Shown piece after piece: positions 44,289 through 53,636 of a stretch of DNA of 64,000 bases (its first letter is position 1; the number at the start of each line of letters is the position of its first letter). A program made the position numbers and the translations under genes. Source of the DNA: Microbacterium sp. BH-3-3-3 (GTDB lineage: Bacteria; Actinomycetota; Actinomycetes; Actinomycetales; Microbacteriaceae); contig NZ_VEFS01000005.1 of NCBI RefSeq assembly GCF_007679045.1, positions 191,171 through 255,170 of the forward strand, in the 5' to 3' direction. The notes beneath the pieces are model-generated. The model had not been told where the DNA came from, made no database searches, and saw only the letters and a program-made list of their open reading frames with translations.

Positions 44289-45815
44289 TCAGCCCAGCAG
44301 AGGCACCGCGCCGACGAGCACGCCGACCGCGAGCATCACCAGCGAGACGACGGTCGCGCGCCACAGCACCTTCTTGTGGTGGTCGCCGAGGTTGACCCCG
44401 GCGAGCGAGACGAGCAGCAGGATCGCGGGGACCAGCGGGCTCTGCAGGTGCACCGGCTGACCGGTGATCGAGGCGCGGGCCATCTCGACCGGGGCGATGC
44501 CGTAGTTCGCCGCGCTCTCGGCCAGCACCGGGAGGATGCCGAAGTAGAACGCGTCATTCGACATGAAGAACGTGAACGGGATCGACAGCACACCCGTGAT
44601 GACGGCGAGGAACGGCCCCATCGACGCGGGGATGACCTGGGTGATCCAGTCGGCCATGGCGGTGACCATGCCCGTGCCGTTGAGCACGCCGACCAGCACG
44701 CCGGCCGCGAGCACCATCGACACGACCCCGACGATGCTGGGTGCGTGGGCGACGATCTCGTCGGCCTGCGAGCGCAGCTTCGGGAAGTTGATCACGAGCG
44801 CGATCGCGGCGCCGACCATGAACACGAAGGCCAGGGGGAACAGGTCGAGCACCAGCAGCACCATGACCGCGATGGTCAATGCGAGGTTGAACCAGATGAG
44901 CTTGGGTCGCAGGGTCGCGCGGTTGGGGTCGAGCATCGTGTCGGCCATCGCCGTGTCGGCGGCCTCGACGAGCTGCGGGGCGGCGACGGCGGCCCCGCCA
45001 CCGCGGACGGTGACGATGTTGCCGGTGCGCAGCGACGCGAGGGCGCCGGGCTTGTGCTCGGCTCCGCGGAAGATCTTCGGGGCGCCGAGGCGACCGAAGC
45101 CTCCCGGGCCGTCGATCTTGGCGGTGTCGATCGAGCCGGCGAGGCGCTTGCGCTCCGACAGGCCGAGGAACCAGGCGAAGGCGAGAGAGACGACCAGGCC
45201 CGCGAGCAGCGAGGGGATCATCGGCACGAAGACGTCGGTGGGCTGCAGGCCGAGGGCGGTGGCGGCGCGAACGGTCGGGCCACCCCACGGCACGATGTTC
45301 AGCGTGCCGTTCATGAGGCCCGCGACGCAGGTGAGCACGACGGGGCTCATGCCCAGGCGCAGGTAGAGCGGGAGCATCGCCGAGGTGGTGATGATGAAGG
45401 TGGTCGAGCCGTCGCCGTCGAGCGAGACCGCGCCGGCGAGGATCGCCGTGCCGAGCACGATCTTGGCCGGGTCGTCGCCCAAGAAGCGCGTGATGACGCG
45501 GATGAGCGGGTCGAACAGTCCGACGTCGATCATGATGCCGAAGTACATGATGGCGAACAGCAGCAGGGCCGCCGTGGGGGCCATCTTGCCGATCGCGTCG
45601 ATCACCATGTCGCCCAGGCCGAAGCCGGCGCCCGCGATCAGGCCGAACACAGTGGGGACGATGATCAGGGCGACCATCGGGGTCATGCGCCGCGTCATGA
45701 TCAGCGCCATGAACGACAGGACCATGAGGAAGCCGAGGGCGACGAGCACTCCGTCGGCGGGCGTGTAGGCCACCGCGTACTCTTCGGCTTCGGCCGCAAG
45801 GATCAGGGGGGTCAT
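44289..45815 (-). CDS. CitMHS family citrate transporter
   Basis: 508 residues, about twelve hydrophobic helices with a central cytoplasmic loop (about 225-300). SLDGDGSTTFIITTSAMLPLYLRLGM and GLMNGTLNIVPWGGPTVRAATAL are the hallmarks of CitMHS symporters that import divalent-metal citrate (Mg or Ca complexes) with protons. GGAGTCGCG precedes ATG 45815. Divergent from a CitA/CitB-like two-component system, as in Bacillus, so citrate induction is expected. Confidence 0.92.
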   Translation of the reverse strand: MTPLILAAEAEEYAVAYTPADGVLVALGFLMVLSFMALIMTRRMTPMVALIIVPTVFGLIAGAGFGLGDMVIDAIGKMAPTAALLLFAIMYFGIMIDVGLFDPLIRVITRFLGDDPAKIVLGTAILAGAVSLDGDGSTTFIITTSAMLPLYLRLGMSPVVLTCVAGLMNGTLNIVPWGGPTVRAATALGLQPTDVFVPMIPSLLAGLVVSLAFAWFLGLSERKRLAGSIDTAKIDGPGGFGRLGAPKIFRGAEHKPGALASLRTGNIVTVRGGGAAVAAPQLVEAADTAMADTMLDPNRATLRPKLIWFNLALTIAVMVLLVLDLFPLAFVFMVGAAIALVINFPKLRSQADEIVAHAPSIVGVVSMVLAAGVLVGVLNGTGMVTAMADWITQVIPASMGPFLAVITGVLSIPFTFFMSNDAFYFGILPVLAESAANYGIAPVEMARASITGQPVHLQSPLVPAILLLVSLAGVNLGDHHKKVLWRATVVSLVMLAVGVLVGAVPLLG

Positions 45816-46006
45816 CGCGACTCCTTCGTCGTGGATGCCGGCACGGGGCGCGCCGTCGATTCGGTGACACTACGGACGCGGGGTGCTCGGCCGCGCGCTT
45901 GCTCGCATTGCGGGGCGTTATGCGCGTACCGTGTGTTCTGCGCATTTCGCGCACAGAGCCGTGCGCGCCGCCCCGTGCGCCGAAGACGACGAGCGAGGAG
46001 GTGCGC

Positions 46007-47638
46007 ATGCGGTTCGCCACGCGGATGCTCCTCGTGCAGATCGCCACCCAGCTCGTGGTCGTTGTCGTCTGCACCGCCGTCTTCGCCTGGCTCGGCGTGC
46101 AGCAGCTCAAGGCCGAGGCCGATTCCTCCGCCCTCAACATCGCCCGCTCCGTGGCCGAGGCGCCCGAGGTGCGCGAGCGCGTGGCGCAGTACTCGGCCGA
46201 TCCCGGGACTCCGGATGCCGCGGACCTCCGCGGCGGCGCGCTGCAGCAGTACGCGGCCGATGTGACCGCCCGCACGCAGGGCCTGTTCGTCGTGATCACC
46301 GACGACCACGGCATCCGCCTCGCCCATCCCGATCCGAATCGCTTGGGCGAGGTGGTCAGCACGAGCTTCGCCGACGCTCTCGCCGGGCGCGAGGTCGTGA
46401 CGTGGGAGACGGGAACGCTGGGCGAATCGGCCCGCGCCAAGGTGCCGGTCTATCCGCCCGGCGGGGGAGCGCCCGTGGGCGAGGTGAGCGTCGGCTTCGA
46501 GCGCGCGAGCGTGTTCGACGACCTCCCTGCCCTCATCGGCGGGATCGCGGTGGCCGTGGCGCTCGCCGTGGCGATCGGGGCGGTGGTCGCCCTGCTCATG
46601 CGCCGACGGCTCGAGCGACTGACCCTGGGCGTCCAGCCCGAAGAACTCGTCTCGCTCGTGCAGACGCAGACCGCCGTGCTCGAGAGCGCCGACGAGGGAG
46701 TGCTCGCCCTCGACGACGCCGGTGTCGTGCGGGTGTGCACGCCCTCCGCCGAGCGGCTTCTCGGGATCACGGATGCCGTCGGCCACCGCCTCGACGAGCT
46801 CGGGCTCCCGCCCGCCGTCGTCGCCGCCCTGTCGGCACCGGGTGCGTCGAGCGGGCTCCCGCTGGGAGATCGCGTGGTCTTCCTCGACGTGCGTCCGGTG
46901 CGCCGCGGCACGCGGACACTCGGCCGGGTGGCGACGCTGCGCGACCGCACCGACGTCATCGCCCTGTCCGGCCGTCTCGACAGCGTGCGCGCCATGGGCG
47001 ATGCCCTGCGCGTGCAGCGCCACGAGAACGCCAACCGCCTGCACGCCGCGGTGGGCCTTCTCGACGCCGGACGCATCGACGAAGCACGCGCGTTCCTCGC
47101 CGATCTCGTCGACCGCGGATCGGTGGACTGGGCCGTGCCCGGCATCGAGCTCGTCGGCGACCCCATGCTGCAGTCGTTCCTCGGTGCCAAGGCGCTGTCG
47201 GCGCGCGAACGCGGGGTCGCCCTGCGCGTGGCTGACGACACGTTCTCGAGCGCGCCCATCGACGACGTCGAAGATGTGGTCGCCGTGCTCGGCAACCTCA
47301 TCGACAACGCCGTGACGGCGGCGGCATCCGCTCCCGAACCCCGTGGGGTCGAGGTGAGCGTGCTCGACGACGCCGACGCGGTCGTGCTGACGGTGGCCGA
47401 CACGGGACCGGGCATCGCCGACGTCGAGGCGATCTTCGCGCCGCGCGAGCGCGGAGACGATCCCGATGCCGTGCACGGACTGGGCATCGGACTCCCGCTC
47501 TCGCGCGAGTTCGCCCGACGCCGGGGCGGCGAGGTGTGGGTGGTCGACGCCGGGTGCGGTGATCACGGCGCGGTGGTTGCGGCAAGACTGCCGGGCGTGC
47601 GGGGCGGGACGAGCGAGCGAGAGGGAATCAGCGAGTGA
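46007..47638 (+). CDS. CitA/DcuS-type sensor histidine kinase
   Basis: 543 residues. TM1 at 8-30, an extracellular PAS-like sensor (about 40-170) containing GLFVVITDDHGIRLAHPDPNRLGE, TM2 at 174-198, a cytoplasmic PAS (220-315), then the atypical H-box RVQRHENANRLHA with His339, N-box NLIDNAV and G-box DTGPGI / GLGIGL. This HPK5 layout detects citrate or C4-dicarboxylates outside the cell. GAGGAGGT lies 5 bases before ATG 46007. The 191-base divergent gap to the transporter holds both promoters; several TGCGC/GCGCA half-sites near 45930-45955 could be regulator sites. Confidence 0.93.
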   Translation: MRFATRMLLVQIATQLVVVVVCTAVFAWLGVQQLKAEADSSALNIARSVAEAPEVRERVAQYSADPGTPDAADLRGGALQQYAADVTARTQGLFVVITDDHGIRLAHPDPNRLGEVVSTSFADALAGREVVTWETGTLGESARAKVPVYPPGGGAPVGEVSVGFERASVFDDLPALIGGIAVAVALAVAIGAVVALLMRRRLERLTLGVQPEELVSLVQTQTAVLESADEGVLALDDAGVVRVCTPSAERLLGITDAVGHRLDELGLPPAVVAALSAPGASSGLPLGDRVVFLDVRPVRRGTRTLGRVATLRDRTDVIALSGRLDSVRAMGDALRVQRHENANRLHAAVGLLDAGRIDEARAFLADLVDRGSVDWAVPGIELVGDPMLQSFLGAKALSARERGVALRVADDTFSSAPIDDVEDVVAVLGNLIDNAVTAAASAPEPRGVEVSVLDDADAVVLTVADTGPGIADVEAIFAPRERGDDPDAVHGLGIGLPLSREFARRRGGEVWVVDAGCGDHGAVVAARLPGVRGGTSEREGISE

Positions 47639-48285
47639 ACGGCATCCGGGTTCTGGTCGTCGACGACGACTTCCGCGTGGCGGGGCTCCACCGCGATGCG
47701 GTGGCGGCGCGGCCGGGCTTCGTCGCGCTCGAACCGGCGCGCACGGTCGGCGAGGCTCGCGCCGCGGTGGCCGCGCACGCGCCCGACCTCGTGCTGGCCG
47801 ACGTGTACCTGCCCGACGGCGACGGCATCGAACTCGTGCGCTCGCTCGACGTCGACGCGTTCGTGCTGTCGGCGGCGACGGATGCCTCGACCGTGCGCCG
47901 CGCGTTCTCGGCCGGTGCGCTGGCCTATCTCGTCAAGCCGTTCGACACGCGCGTGCTCGCCGAGCGCCTCGACCGCTTCGCGCGCTACCGCAATCTGCTG
48001 TCGAGCCCGCGCCCGCTCTCGCAGGATGACATCGATCGGGCAGCCGCCGCGATGCGGGGCGAGCGCGACGGACCCTCGCTCGCGCGGTCGGCGACCGAGC
48101 AGACCGTGCTCGCCGCGCTCGGCGCCGACGAGGCGTCGGCGACCGAGGTGGCCGAGCGCATCGGGGTCTCGCGTGCGACGGCGCAGCGCCACCTCACGGC
48201 GCTCGCCGAACGCGGGCTCGTGCAGGTGAGCCTGCGGTACGGCAGCACCGGTCGCCCCGAGCACCGCTTCCGCGCCGGCGCCTGA
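47635..48285 (+). CDS. CitB/DcuR-type response regulator
   Basis: 216 residues. Receiver domain 1-120 with Asp10-12 acidic pocket, phosphoacceptor Asp56 in LADVYLPDG, Ser/Thr at LSAATD and Lys of LVKPF. The C-terminal domain (about 155-212) is a winged HTH with ATEVAERIGVSRATAQRHLTALAERG. The GTG start overlaps the kinase stop. It would activate the divergent citrate transporter. Confidence 0.93.
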   Translation: MNGIRVLVVDDDFRVAGLHRDAVAARPGFVALEPARTVGEARAAVAAHAPDLVLADVYLPDGDGIELVRSLDVDAFVLSAATDASTVRRAFSAGALAYLVKPFDTRVLAERLDRFARYRNLLSSPRPLSQDDIDRAAAAMRGERDGPSLARSATEQTVLAALGADEASATEVAERIGVSRATAQRHLTALAERGLVQVSLRYGSTGRPEHRFRAGA

Positions 48286-48286
48286 C

Positions 48287-48651
48287 GCGGTCGCTGAGCC
48301 TGTCGAAGCGCGGTCGCTGAGCCTGTCGAAGCGTCCGCGGTCGTCTGCGGGTCCCGGTCCCGGTGGGCGGTCGCTGAGCCTGTCGAAGCGCGGTCGCTGA
48401 GCCTGTCGAAGCGTCCGTGGTCGTCTGCGGGTCCCGGTCCCGGCGCGCGGTCGCTGAGCCTGTCGAAGCGTCCGCGGTCGTCTGCGGGTCCCGGTCCCGG
48501 TGAGCGGTCGCTGAGCCTGTCGAAGCGTCCGCGGTCGTCTGCGGGTCCCGGTCCCTTCGACAGGCTCAGGGACCTCGCTGTCGGCTCAGGGACCTCGCTG
48601 TCGGCTCAGGGACCTCGCTGTCGACTCAGGGACCTTGCTGTCAGCGCAGGG
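48287..48651. repeat. REP-like array with 80-bp and 57-bp tandem units
   Basis: Fills the gap between the convergent response regulator and GH13 genes. Six forward arms CGGTCGCTGAGCCTGTCGAA start near 48287, 48310, 48367, 48390, 48447 and 48504. 48287-48366 and 48367-48446 are 80-bp copies (two arms each), and 48447-48503 and 48504-48560 are 57-bp copies (one arm each); all carry the spacer GCGGTCGTCTGCGGGTCCCG. One inverted arm (48555-48574) follows, then four degenerate GGCTCAGGGACCTCGCTGTC repeats of 20-21 bp. Same family as the array at 20620. Confidence 0.85.
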
Positions 48652-48653
48652 AC

Positions 48654-49940
48654 TCAGCCCTCGAGCACCGCCCACCCGCGCGGGCCGAGCTCGACCCGCC
48701 CGTCGGCGAGAGTGCCGTCACCGGTGACGACCGTGTGCGCGTCGGCGGCCGGCACCGACACCGCCTCGTCGCCGATGTTCAGCGCCACCACGACCGCGTC
48801 GTCGCCGACCGCGGTGCGCAGCACGATCGCGGCGTTGGCGACCTCCACCACGTCGGTGTGCGCGCGCCAGAGCCACGGCTTGCGGCGGCGCAGCGCGATG
48901 AGCGCGCGGTGCGTCTCGAGGATCCGCTCGTCTACCTCGCCGACCTCCGCGGCCGATGCCGGAAACTCCGGCCGCACCGCGTCGTCGCCGCCCTCGCGCT
49001 CCTCCTTCACCCCGGTCCACCCGAACTCGTCGCCGGCGTAGACCGACGGGGTCCCCGCGACAGTGAAGAGCACGGCGAGGGCGTGCGGCACGAGATCGGA
49101 TCCGATGGCCGAGGCGATGCGGGTGACGTCGTGGTTGCCGACGAACGTCTGCGGCGCGAAGGTGGCGAGCAGTTCGTCGTGCCGCTCGATCGCGTGACTC
49201 AGTTCGAAGAGGTTTCCGTCGGCGATGCCGTGCCAGATGCCCTGCCACAGCTCGTACTGAGTCAGCGAGTCCATCGTCGAGGCGCGCACGATCGCGGGGC
49301 CGTCCCCGTGGATGACCTCGCCGACGAACCACGCCTCGGGGAACCTCTCGCGCACCCGCGGAAGCACCGCGGCCCAGAACTCCGGCGGCACCGCGTACGC
49401 GGCATCCAGTCTCCACCCGTCGATCCCGCGCTCGAGCCAGTGGCACATCACGTCGACCACGAGGTCGGCGACCGCCGGCGACGAGTGGTCGAGGGCGACG
49501 AGCGCGCCGTGCCCCTCGAACACCTCGGCCTCGAACCGTCCGTCGACCCACCGCCCGCGGAACAGCTGCGGACCGTCCTCGGTCGCGGTCCGGAACGCGG
49601 GGTGCGCGCGCCCGACGTGGTTGAAAACCCCGTCGAACAACACGCGGATGCCGCGCTCCCGAGCCCCCGCGAGCAACCGGTCGAGATCGCCGTCGTCGCC
49701 GAGTCGCGGGTCGATGCGCAGGTGGTCGACAGTGTCGTAGCCGTGGGTCTCCGACGCGAACACCGGGCCGAGCAGGAGCCCGTTCAGGCCGAGCTCGATG
49801 ACGTGGTCCAGCCAGGGGTCGAGCAGGCCCAGACGGTGCACGATCTCGGCATCCGGCCCCTCGCCGTCGCGGATCGGTGCGCCGACGAAGCCGAGCGGGT
49901 AGACGTGCCACCACATGACGTGTTCGGGCCACGAAGGCAT
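48654..49940 (-). CDS. GH13 alpha-amylase-family glycosidase
   Basis: 428 residues. Catalytic (beta/alpha)8 barrel with region I DGVFNHVG (101-110 area), nucleophile Asp179 in GWRLDAAYAVP, acid/base Glu208 in FVGEVIHGD, and Asp271 in FVGNHDVT. It lacks an N-terminal neopullulanase domain and has no signal peptide, so it is an intracellular enzyme of the cyclomaltodextrinase/trehalose-type neighbourhood acting on imported malto-oligosaccharides; specificity unclear. GGTGGAGACC precedes ATG 49940; TAGCGT near 49985 on the minus strand is a candidate -10. Confidence 0.9.
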   Translation of the reverse strand: MPSWPEHVMWWHVYPLGFVGAPIRDGEGPDAEIVHRLGLLDPWLDHVIELGLNGLLLGPVFASETHGYDTVDHLRIDPRLGDDGDLDRLLAGARERGIRVLFDGVFNHVGRAHPAFRTATEDGPQLFRGRWVDGRFEAEVFEGHGALVALDHSSPAVADLVVDVMCHWLERGIDGWRLDAAYAVPPEFWAAVLPRVRERFPEAWFVGEVIHGDGPAIVRASTMDSLTQYELWQGIWHGIADGNLFELSHAIERHDELLATFAPQTFVGNHDVTRIASAIGSDLVPHALAVLFTVAGTPSVYAGDEFGWTGVKEEREGGDDAVRPEFPASAAEVGEVDERILETHRALIALRRRKPWLWRAHTDVVEVANAAIVLRTAVGDDAVVVALNIGDEAVSVPAADAHTVVTGDGTLADGRVELGPRGWAVLEG

Positions 49941-50040
49941 GAGGTCTCCACCTGCCCGGGGATCGGACCGGACCCCTCGACGCTATCCGTCCGCGCGATC
50001 CGCGCCGCGGGGGTTGTCCTGTCGTTCCGGATGCCGTGAC

Positions 50041-51273
50041 TCAGGCCCGCACGCGATCCTCGGGCAGCGCGAAGACGGGCAGATCGAGGGCGTTCTCGCG
50101 CGCCGCCTCGACGGCGGCAGCGACGGCGCCGATCGAGACGATGTCGGCGCCGAGGGCCGAGGCGACGATCTCGGGGGCGGGCAGGTCGAGAGCTCGCGGA
50201 AGGGCGGCGATCGCGGCGTCGATGATGGGGCCCGCGCCCGCGGCGATCGCTCCCGAGACGATCACGCGGTCGACGTCGAACAGGCTGCCGAAGATGCCGA
50301 CCACGCCGGCCAGCGCCCCACCCACCCGACGGGCGATGGCGAGCGCCCCGGCGTCCCCCGCAGCGGCGAGGTCGAGCACGGTCTTGGCGTCGAGGGACTC
50401 GGGGTCGATCCCGCGCAGCGCGCTGTCGGCCGGAAGGCTGCCGTCGGCGAGCGCCGCCCGCGCCGCGTCGACGCAGCGGGGCGCGAGCCCCTCGGCGCTG
50501 CCCACGCCCTCGACACGGTCGAAGGCGACGGTCTCACCCGCACCGCCGTGTTTTCCGCGCAGAAGGCGGCCGTCGAGGTGGACGCCGGCGCCGAAGCGCT
50601 CCCCGGCGAGCAGGGCGACGAAGTCGTCGCAGCCGACGGCGGCTCCCCGTGCGCGCTCGGCCACGGCGGCGAGAGAGGCGTCGTTCTCCACGCGGACGAC
50701 CGGCGACCAGGCCTGGAACGTGTCGACGAAGCCGGGGTTCATGCGCTCCCAGAACCGGTCGTGGTGCACGGGCGAGCGTCCGTGACGGTCGACGGGGGCG
50801 GGCACCCCGACGCACATCGCGACGATGTCGCTCCTCTCGCGTCGCGCGCGCGTGAGGGTCGCGTCGACGATCGTCTCGGCGGCGCGTCGGCGTCGATCGG
50901 GGGAGTCGCGTTCGGGGTCGACGGCCAGGCGGGAGGTCGCGAGCGTCGCGCCGCGCAGGTCGGCCACGGTGGCGGTCACGTGCCCGCGACCGGCGTCGAC
51001 GCCGACGACAACGCCGGAGCCGGGCTGGAAGGCGAAGCGTCGCGCGGGCCGGCCCTTGGAGTACTCCCCGACGGCGCGGGCGTTCGGCATCTCGGCCAGC
51101 AGTCGTCGGGCCGTCAGCTCGTCGAGCACGTCGATCGCCGTCGACCGGGTCACCCCGACGGTCGCGATCACATCGCTCGCGGTGAAGGCGTCGACATCCC
51201 ACGCGTGGCGCAGCACGGCGTCGAGGCTGTGCCGACGCAGCGAGGGCGTGGCGGTCACGGCGTCCATCGGCAT
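50041..51273 (-). CDS. ROK-family transcriptional regulator
   Basis: 410 residues. N-terminal winged HTH at about 25-75 (FTASDVIATVGVTRSTAIDVLDEL), then an actin-like ROK sugar-kinase fold: GVVVGVDAGRGHVTATVADL, VRVENDASLAAVAE with the kinase-type Asp, and VSGAIAAG. The zinc-binding CxCGxxGC motif of true ROK kinases is absent, in line with a repressor. Divergent from the alpha-glucoside transporter, which it should control through the palindrome at 51354-51371. ATG 51273 is chosen with GAGGGG upstream; 51267 is possible. Confidence 0.9.
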   Translation of the reverse strand: MPMDAVTATPSLRRHSLDAVLRHAWDVDAFTASDVIATVGVTRSTAIDVLDELTARRLLAEMPNARAVGEYSKGRPARRFAFQPGSGVVVGVDAGRGHVTATVADLRGATLATSRLAVDPERDSPDRRRRAAETIVDATLTRARRERSDIVAMCVGVPAPVDRHGRSPVHHDRFWERMNPGFVDTFQAWSPVVRVENDASLAAVAERARGAAVGCDDFVALLAGERFGAGVHLDGRLLRGKHGGAGETVAFDRVEGVGSAEGLAPRCVDAARAALADGSLPADSALRGIDPESLDAKTVLDLAAAGDAGALAIARRVGGALAGVVGIFGSLFDVDRVIVSGAIAAGAGPIIDAAIAALPRALDLPAPEIVASALGADIVSIGAVAAAVEAARENALDLPVFALPEDRVRA

Positions 51274-51304
51274 CCGCCCCTCTGTCGCGTCGCGCCCGGT
51301 GCTC

Positions 51305-51371
51305 TTGACCGGTCTGCGTCCCGATGCAATACTGCCTCCACGACATTGATTTGGCGACTAGATTTAGTCGC
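51305..51371 (+). promoter_or_regulatory. Promoter and ROK operator of alpha-glucoside operon
   Basis: TTGACC (51305-51310), 17-base spacer, AATACT (51328-51333) form a good sigma-70 promoter. Downstream GCGACTA-GATT-TAGTCGC (51354-51371) is a perfect 7-bp inverted repeat in an AT-rich stretch, placed to block transcription; a likely site for the ROK protein encoded next door. Confidence 0.65.
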
Positions 51372-51411
51372 TGATACAACATATTCGCAGTGCGGCGGAG
51401 GAGGAAACCAG

Positions 51412-52725
51412 GTGTCGACGAAGACCAGAGCCGGGCGACGATGGCTCGCGGCGACCGCGGTGGGGGTGCTCGGGGCGAGTCTGCTCGCGGGCTGCTCGGC
51501 CGACGGGCGCGAGACCATCCGCTTCACCTTCAGCAAGCGCGAGGCGCTGTCGTTCATGAACGACGTCGTCGCGCAGTACAACGCCTCTCAGGACGAGGTG
51601 CGCGTCGAGATGGACAGCTCGGGTGTCGACGTCGTGTCGGCGAGCTTCGTCCGCGGCAACCCGCCCGACATCATGCTCGCCAACTACAACTACGAGGTCG
51701 CCCGCTTCGTCCAGCGCTGCGCGCTCAGCGATCTCAGCGGCACCGCGGCCGCCGCGAGCGTGCGCGAAGACCTGCAGCCGCTCATGGACCAGTACGGCTC
51801 GTGCGCGGGTCGTACCAGCGCCCTGCCGTACTCGGTGATGGCGGCATCCGTCATCTACAACACGCAGATCTTCGACCAGCTCGGGCTCCAGGTGCCCACC
51901 ACCTACGACGAGCTCATCCAGGTCGCCGAGACCCTCAAGCAGAACGGCGTGACCCCGTTCTACGGCACCTTCAAAGACGACTGGACCGTCGCGCAGGGCT
52001 GGTACGACTACTCCGTGGGCGGCTCGCTCGACGTCATCGACTTCTTCGACGGCCTCGCCGGCGAGGGCGCGCAGGTCGGGCCTGACTCGCCGGTGTCGTT
52101 CGCGAAGGACTTCACCGAGCCCATGAACCGCATGCTCGAGCTGGCGCAGAACTACACGAATCCGGATGCCGAGAGCCGGGCCTACGGCGACGGCAACCTC
52201 GCCTTCGCCCAGGGCGAGGCGGGTATGTACCTGCAGGGACCGTGGGCGCTCGGCGAGATCGCCAAGACGGCGCCCGACCTGCCCGTCGGGACGTTCCCGC
52301 TGCCCATGACCGACGACCCGGCCGACCTCAAGGTGCGCGTCAACATGGACCTCGCGGCGATCATCCCCGAGGCCTCCCGCCATCAAGACGCCGCCCGTGA
52401 CTTCCTCGAGTACCTCTACCAACCCGAGATCATCGAGGCGTACAACGAGTCGCAGCTCGGGTTCGCCCCCACCACGGACGCCCCCTCGCCGAGCGACCCG
52501 CGAGTGGCCGGGATGATCCCGTACTACGACGAGGGGCGCATCTACCAGGGCGCCTCCGTCCTGGTGCCCAAGACGATCCCGACCTTCAACTACGCCCAGG
52601 CGATGATCTTCGGCGCCTCGCCCGAGGCCACCCTGCGCACGATGGACGAGGACTGGTCGCGCCTGGCGTTCCGCCAGCCCCCGGCCTCGACGAACGATGC
52701 CGCTGGCGAGGAGGCCGCGCGATGA
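51412..52725 (+). CDS. Sugar ABC transporter substrate-binding lipoprotein (CUT1, alpha-glucoside)
   Basis: 437 residues. Signal with lipobox LAGC (Cys28). Family 1 solute-binding signatures: PDIMLANYNYEVARFV, ALPYSVMAASVIYNTQIFDQLGLQVPTTYDEL, EAGMYLQGPWALGEI. GGAGGAGGA precedes GTG 51412. With two permeases and an alpha-glucosidase downstream it should bind maltose- or isomaltose-like sugars; specificity is from context. No ATPase nearby. Confidence 0.92.
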   Translation: MSTKTRAGRRWLAATAVGVLGASLLAGCSADGRETIRFTFSKREALSFMNDVVAQYNASQDEVRVEMDSSGVDVVSASFVRGNPPDIMLANYNYEVARFVQRCALSDLSGTAAAASVREDLQPLMDQYGSCAGRTSALPYSVMAASVIYNTQIFDQLGLQVPTTYDELIQVAETLKQNGVTPFYGTFKDDWTVAQGWYDYSVGGSLDVIDFFDGLAGEGAQVGPDSPVSFAKDFTEPMNRMLELAQNYTNPDAESRAYGDGNLAFAQGEAGMYLQGPWALGEIAKTAPDLPVGTFPLPMTDDPADLKVRVNMDLAAIIPEASRHQDAARDFLEYLYQPEIIEAYNESQLGFAPTTDAPSPSDPRVAGMIPYYDEGRIYQGASVLVPKTIPTFNYAQAMIFGASPEATLRTMDEDWSRLAFRQPPASTNDAAGEEAAR

Positions 52726-53636
52726 CCACCACCACCACGATCGTCACGGGAGGCAAGGCGACAGCGCGTCGCAGCTCCCGTCGGGTCGAGCCGATCTACT
52801 ACCTGTTCCTGCTGCCGACGCTCGTGCTGTTCACGCTCGCGATCACGGTTCCGGGTCTCATCGGCATCTTTTTCAGCTTCACCGACTCGATCGGCCTGGG
52901 GGAGTGGAACTTCACCGGGCTCACCAACTACATCGCGATCTTCAGCGACCCGGCCATCCTGCAGGCGTATCTGTTCACGTTCGGCTTCTCGGTCGCGACC
53001 GTGATCGTCGTCAACGTCGCGGCGTTCCTGCTCGCGGTCGGGCTGACCGCGCAGATCCGCTTCAAGAAGGCGCTGCGCACGGTCTTCGTCATCCCGATGG
53101 TGATCTCGGGCATCATCATCGCCTACGTCTTCAACTTCCTGTTCAGCAACTCGGTGCCCGAGGCGGGGGCGGCCCTCGGCATCCCGTGGCTCGAGACGAG
53201 CCTGCTCGCCAACCCCGACCTCGCATGGGTCGCGATCGTGATCGTCACCGCGTGGCAGGCCATCCCCGGCACGCTCCTGATCTACATCGCGGGTCTGCTG
53301 GCGGTGCCCGGCGACGTGTACGAGGCCGCCGGCCTCGACGGGGCGAGCAAGACCCAGCAGCTGCTGCGCATCACGCTGCCGCTGGTGGCCGGGTACGTCG
53401 TGATCAACGTCATCCTCGGCTTCAAGGGCTTCTTGAACGCGTACGACATCATCGTCGGTCTCACCGGCGGTGGCCCCGGCACCGCGACCCGCAGCGTCGC
53501 GATGTCGATCATCTTGGGATTCAACGGAGGCGACTACGCCTACCAGATGGCCAACGCCGCGCTCTTCTTCGTGGTCGCCGTCGTCATCTCACTCCTGCAG
53601 CTCTCGCTGACCCGGGGAAGGAACACCCTGTCATGA
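52722..53636 (+). CDS. Sugar ABC transporter permease, MalF-like
   Basis: 304 residues, six helices after a basic Thr-rich leader; EAA loop YEAAGLDGASKTQQLLRITLPL; FLNAYDIIVGLTGGGPGTAT typical of the MalF/UgpA branch. The start overlaps the binding-protein stop (ATGA) and its stop overlaps the next permease (ATGA). Confidence 0.92.
   Translation: MTTTTTIVTGGKATARRSSRRVEPIYYLFLLPTLVLFTLAITVPGLIGIFFSFTDSIGLGEWNFTGLTNYIAIFSDPAILQAYLFTFGFSVATVIVVNVAAFLLAVGLTAQIRFKKALRTVFVIPMVISGIIIAYVFNFLFSNSVPEAGAALGIPWLETSLLANPDLAWVAIVIVTAWQAIPGTLLIYIAGLLAVPGDVYEAAGLDGASKTQQLLRITLPLVAGYVVINVILGFKGFLNAYDIIVGLTGGGPGTATRSVAMSIILGFNGGDYAYQMANAALFFVVAVVISLLQLSLTRGRNTLS

Noticed and set aside
48287..48651. Possible CRISPR array
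   Set aside because: The spacers are themselves repeated (GCGGTCGTCTGCGGGTCCCG), arms form REP hairpins, and there are no cas genes.
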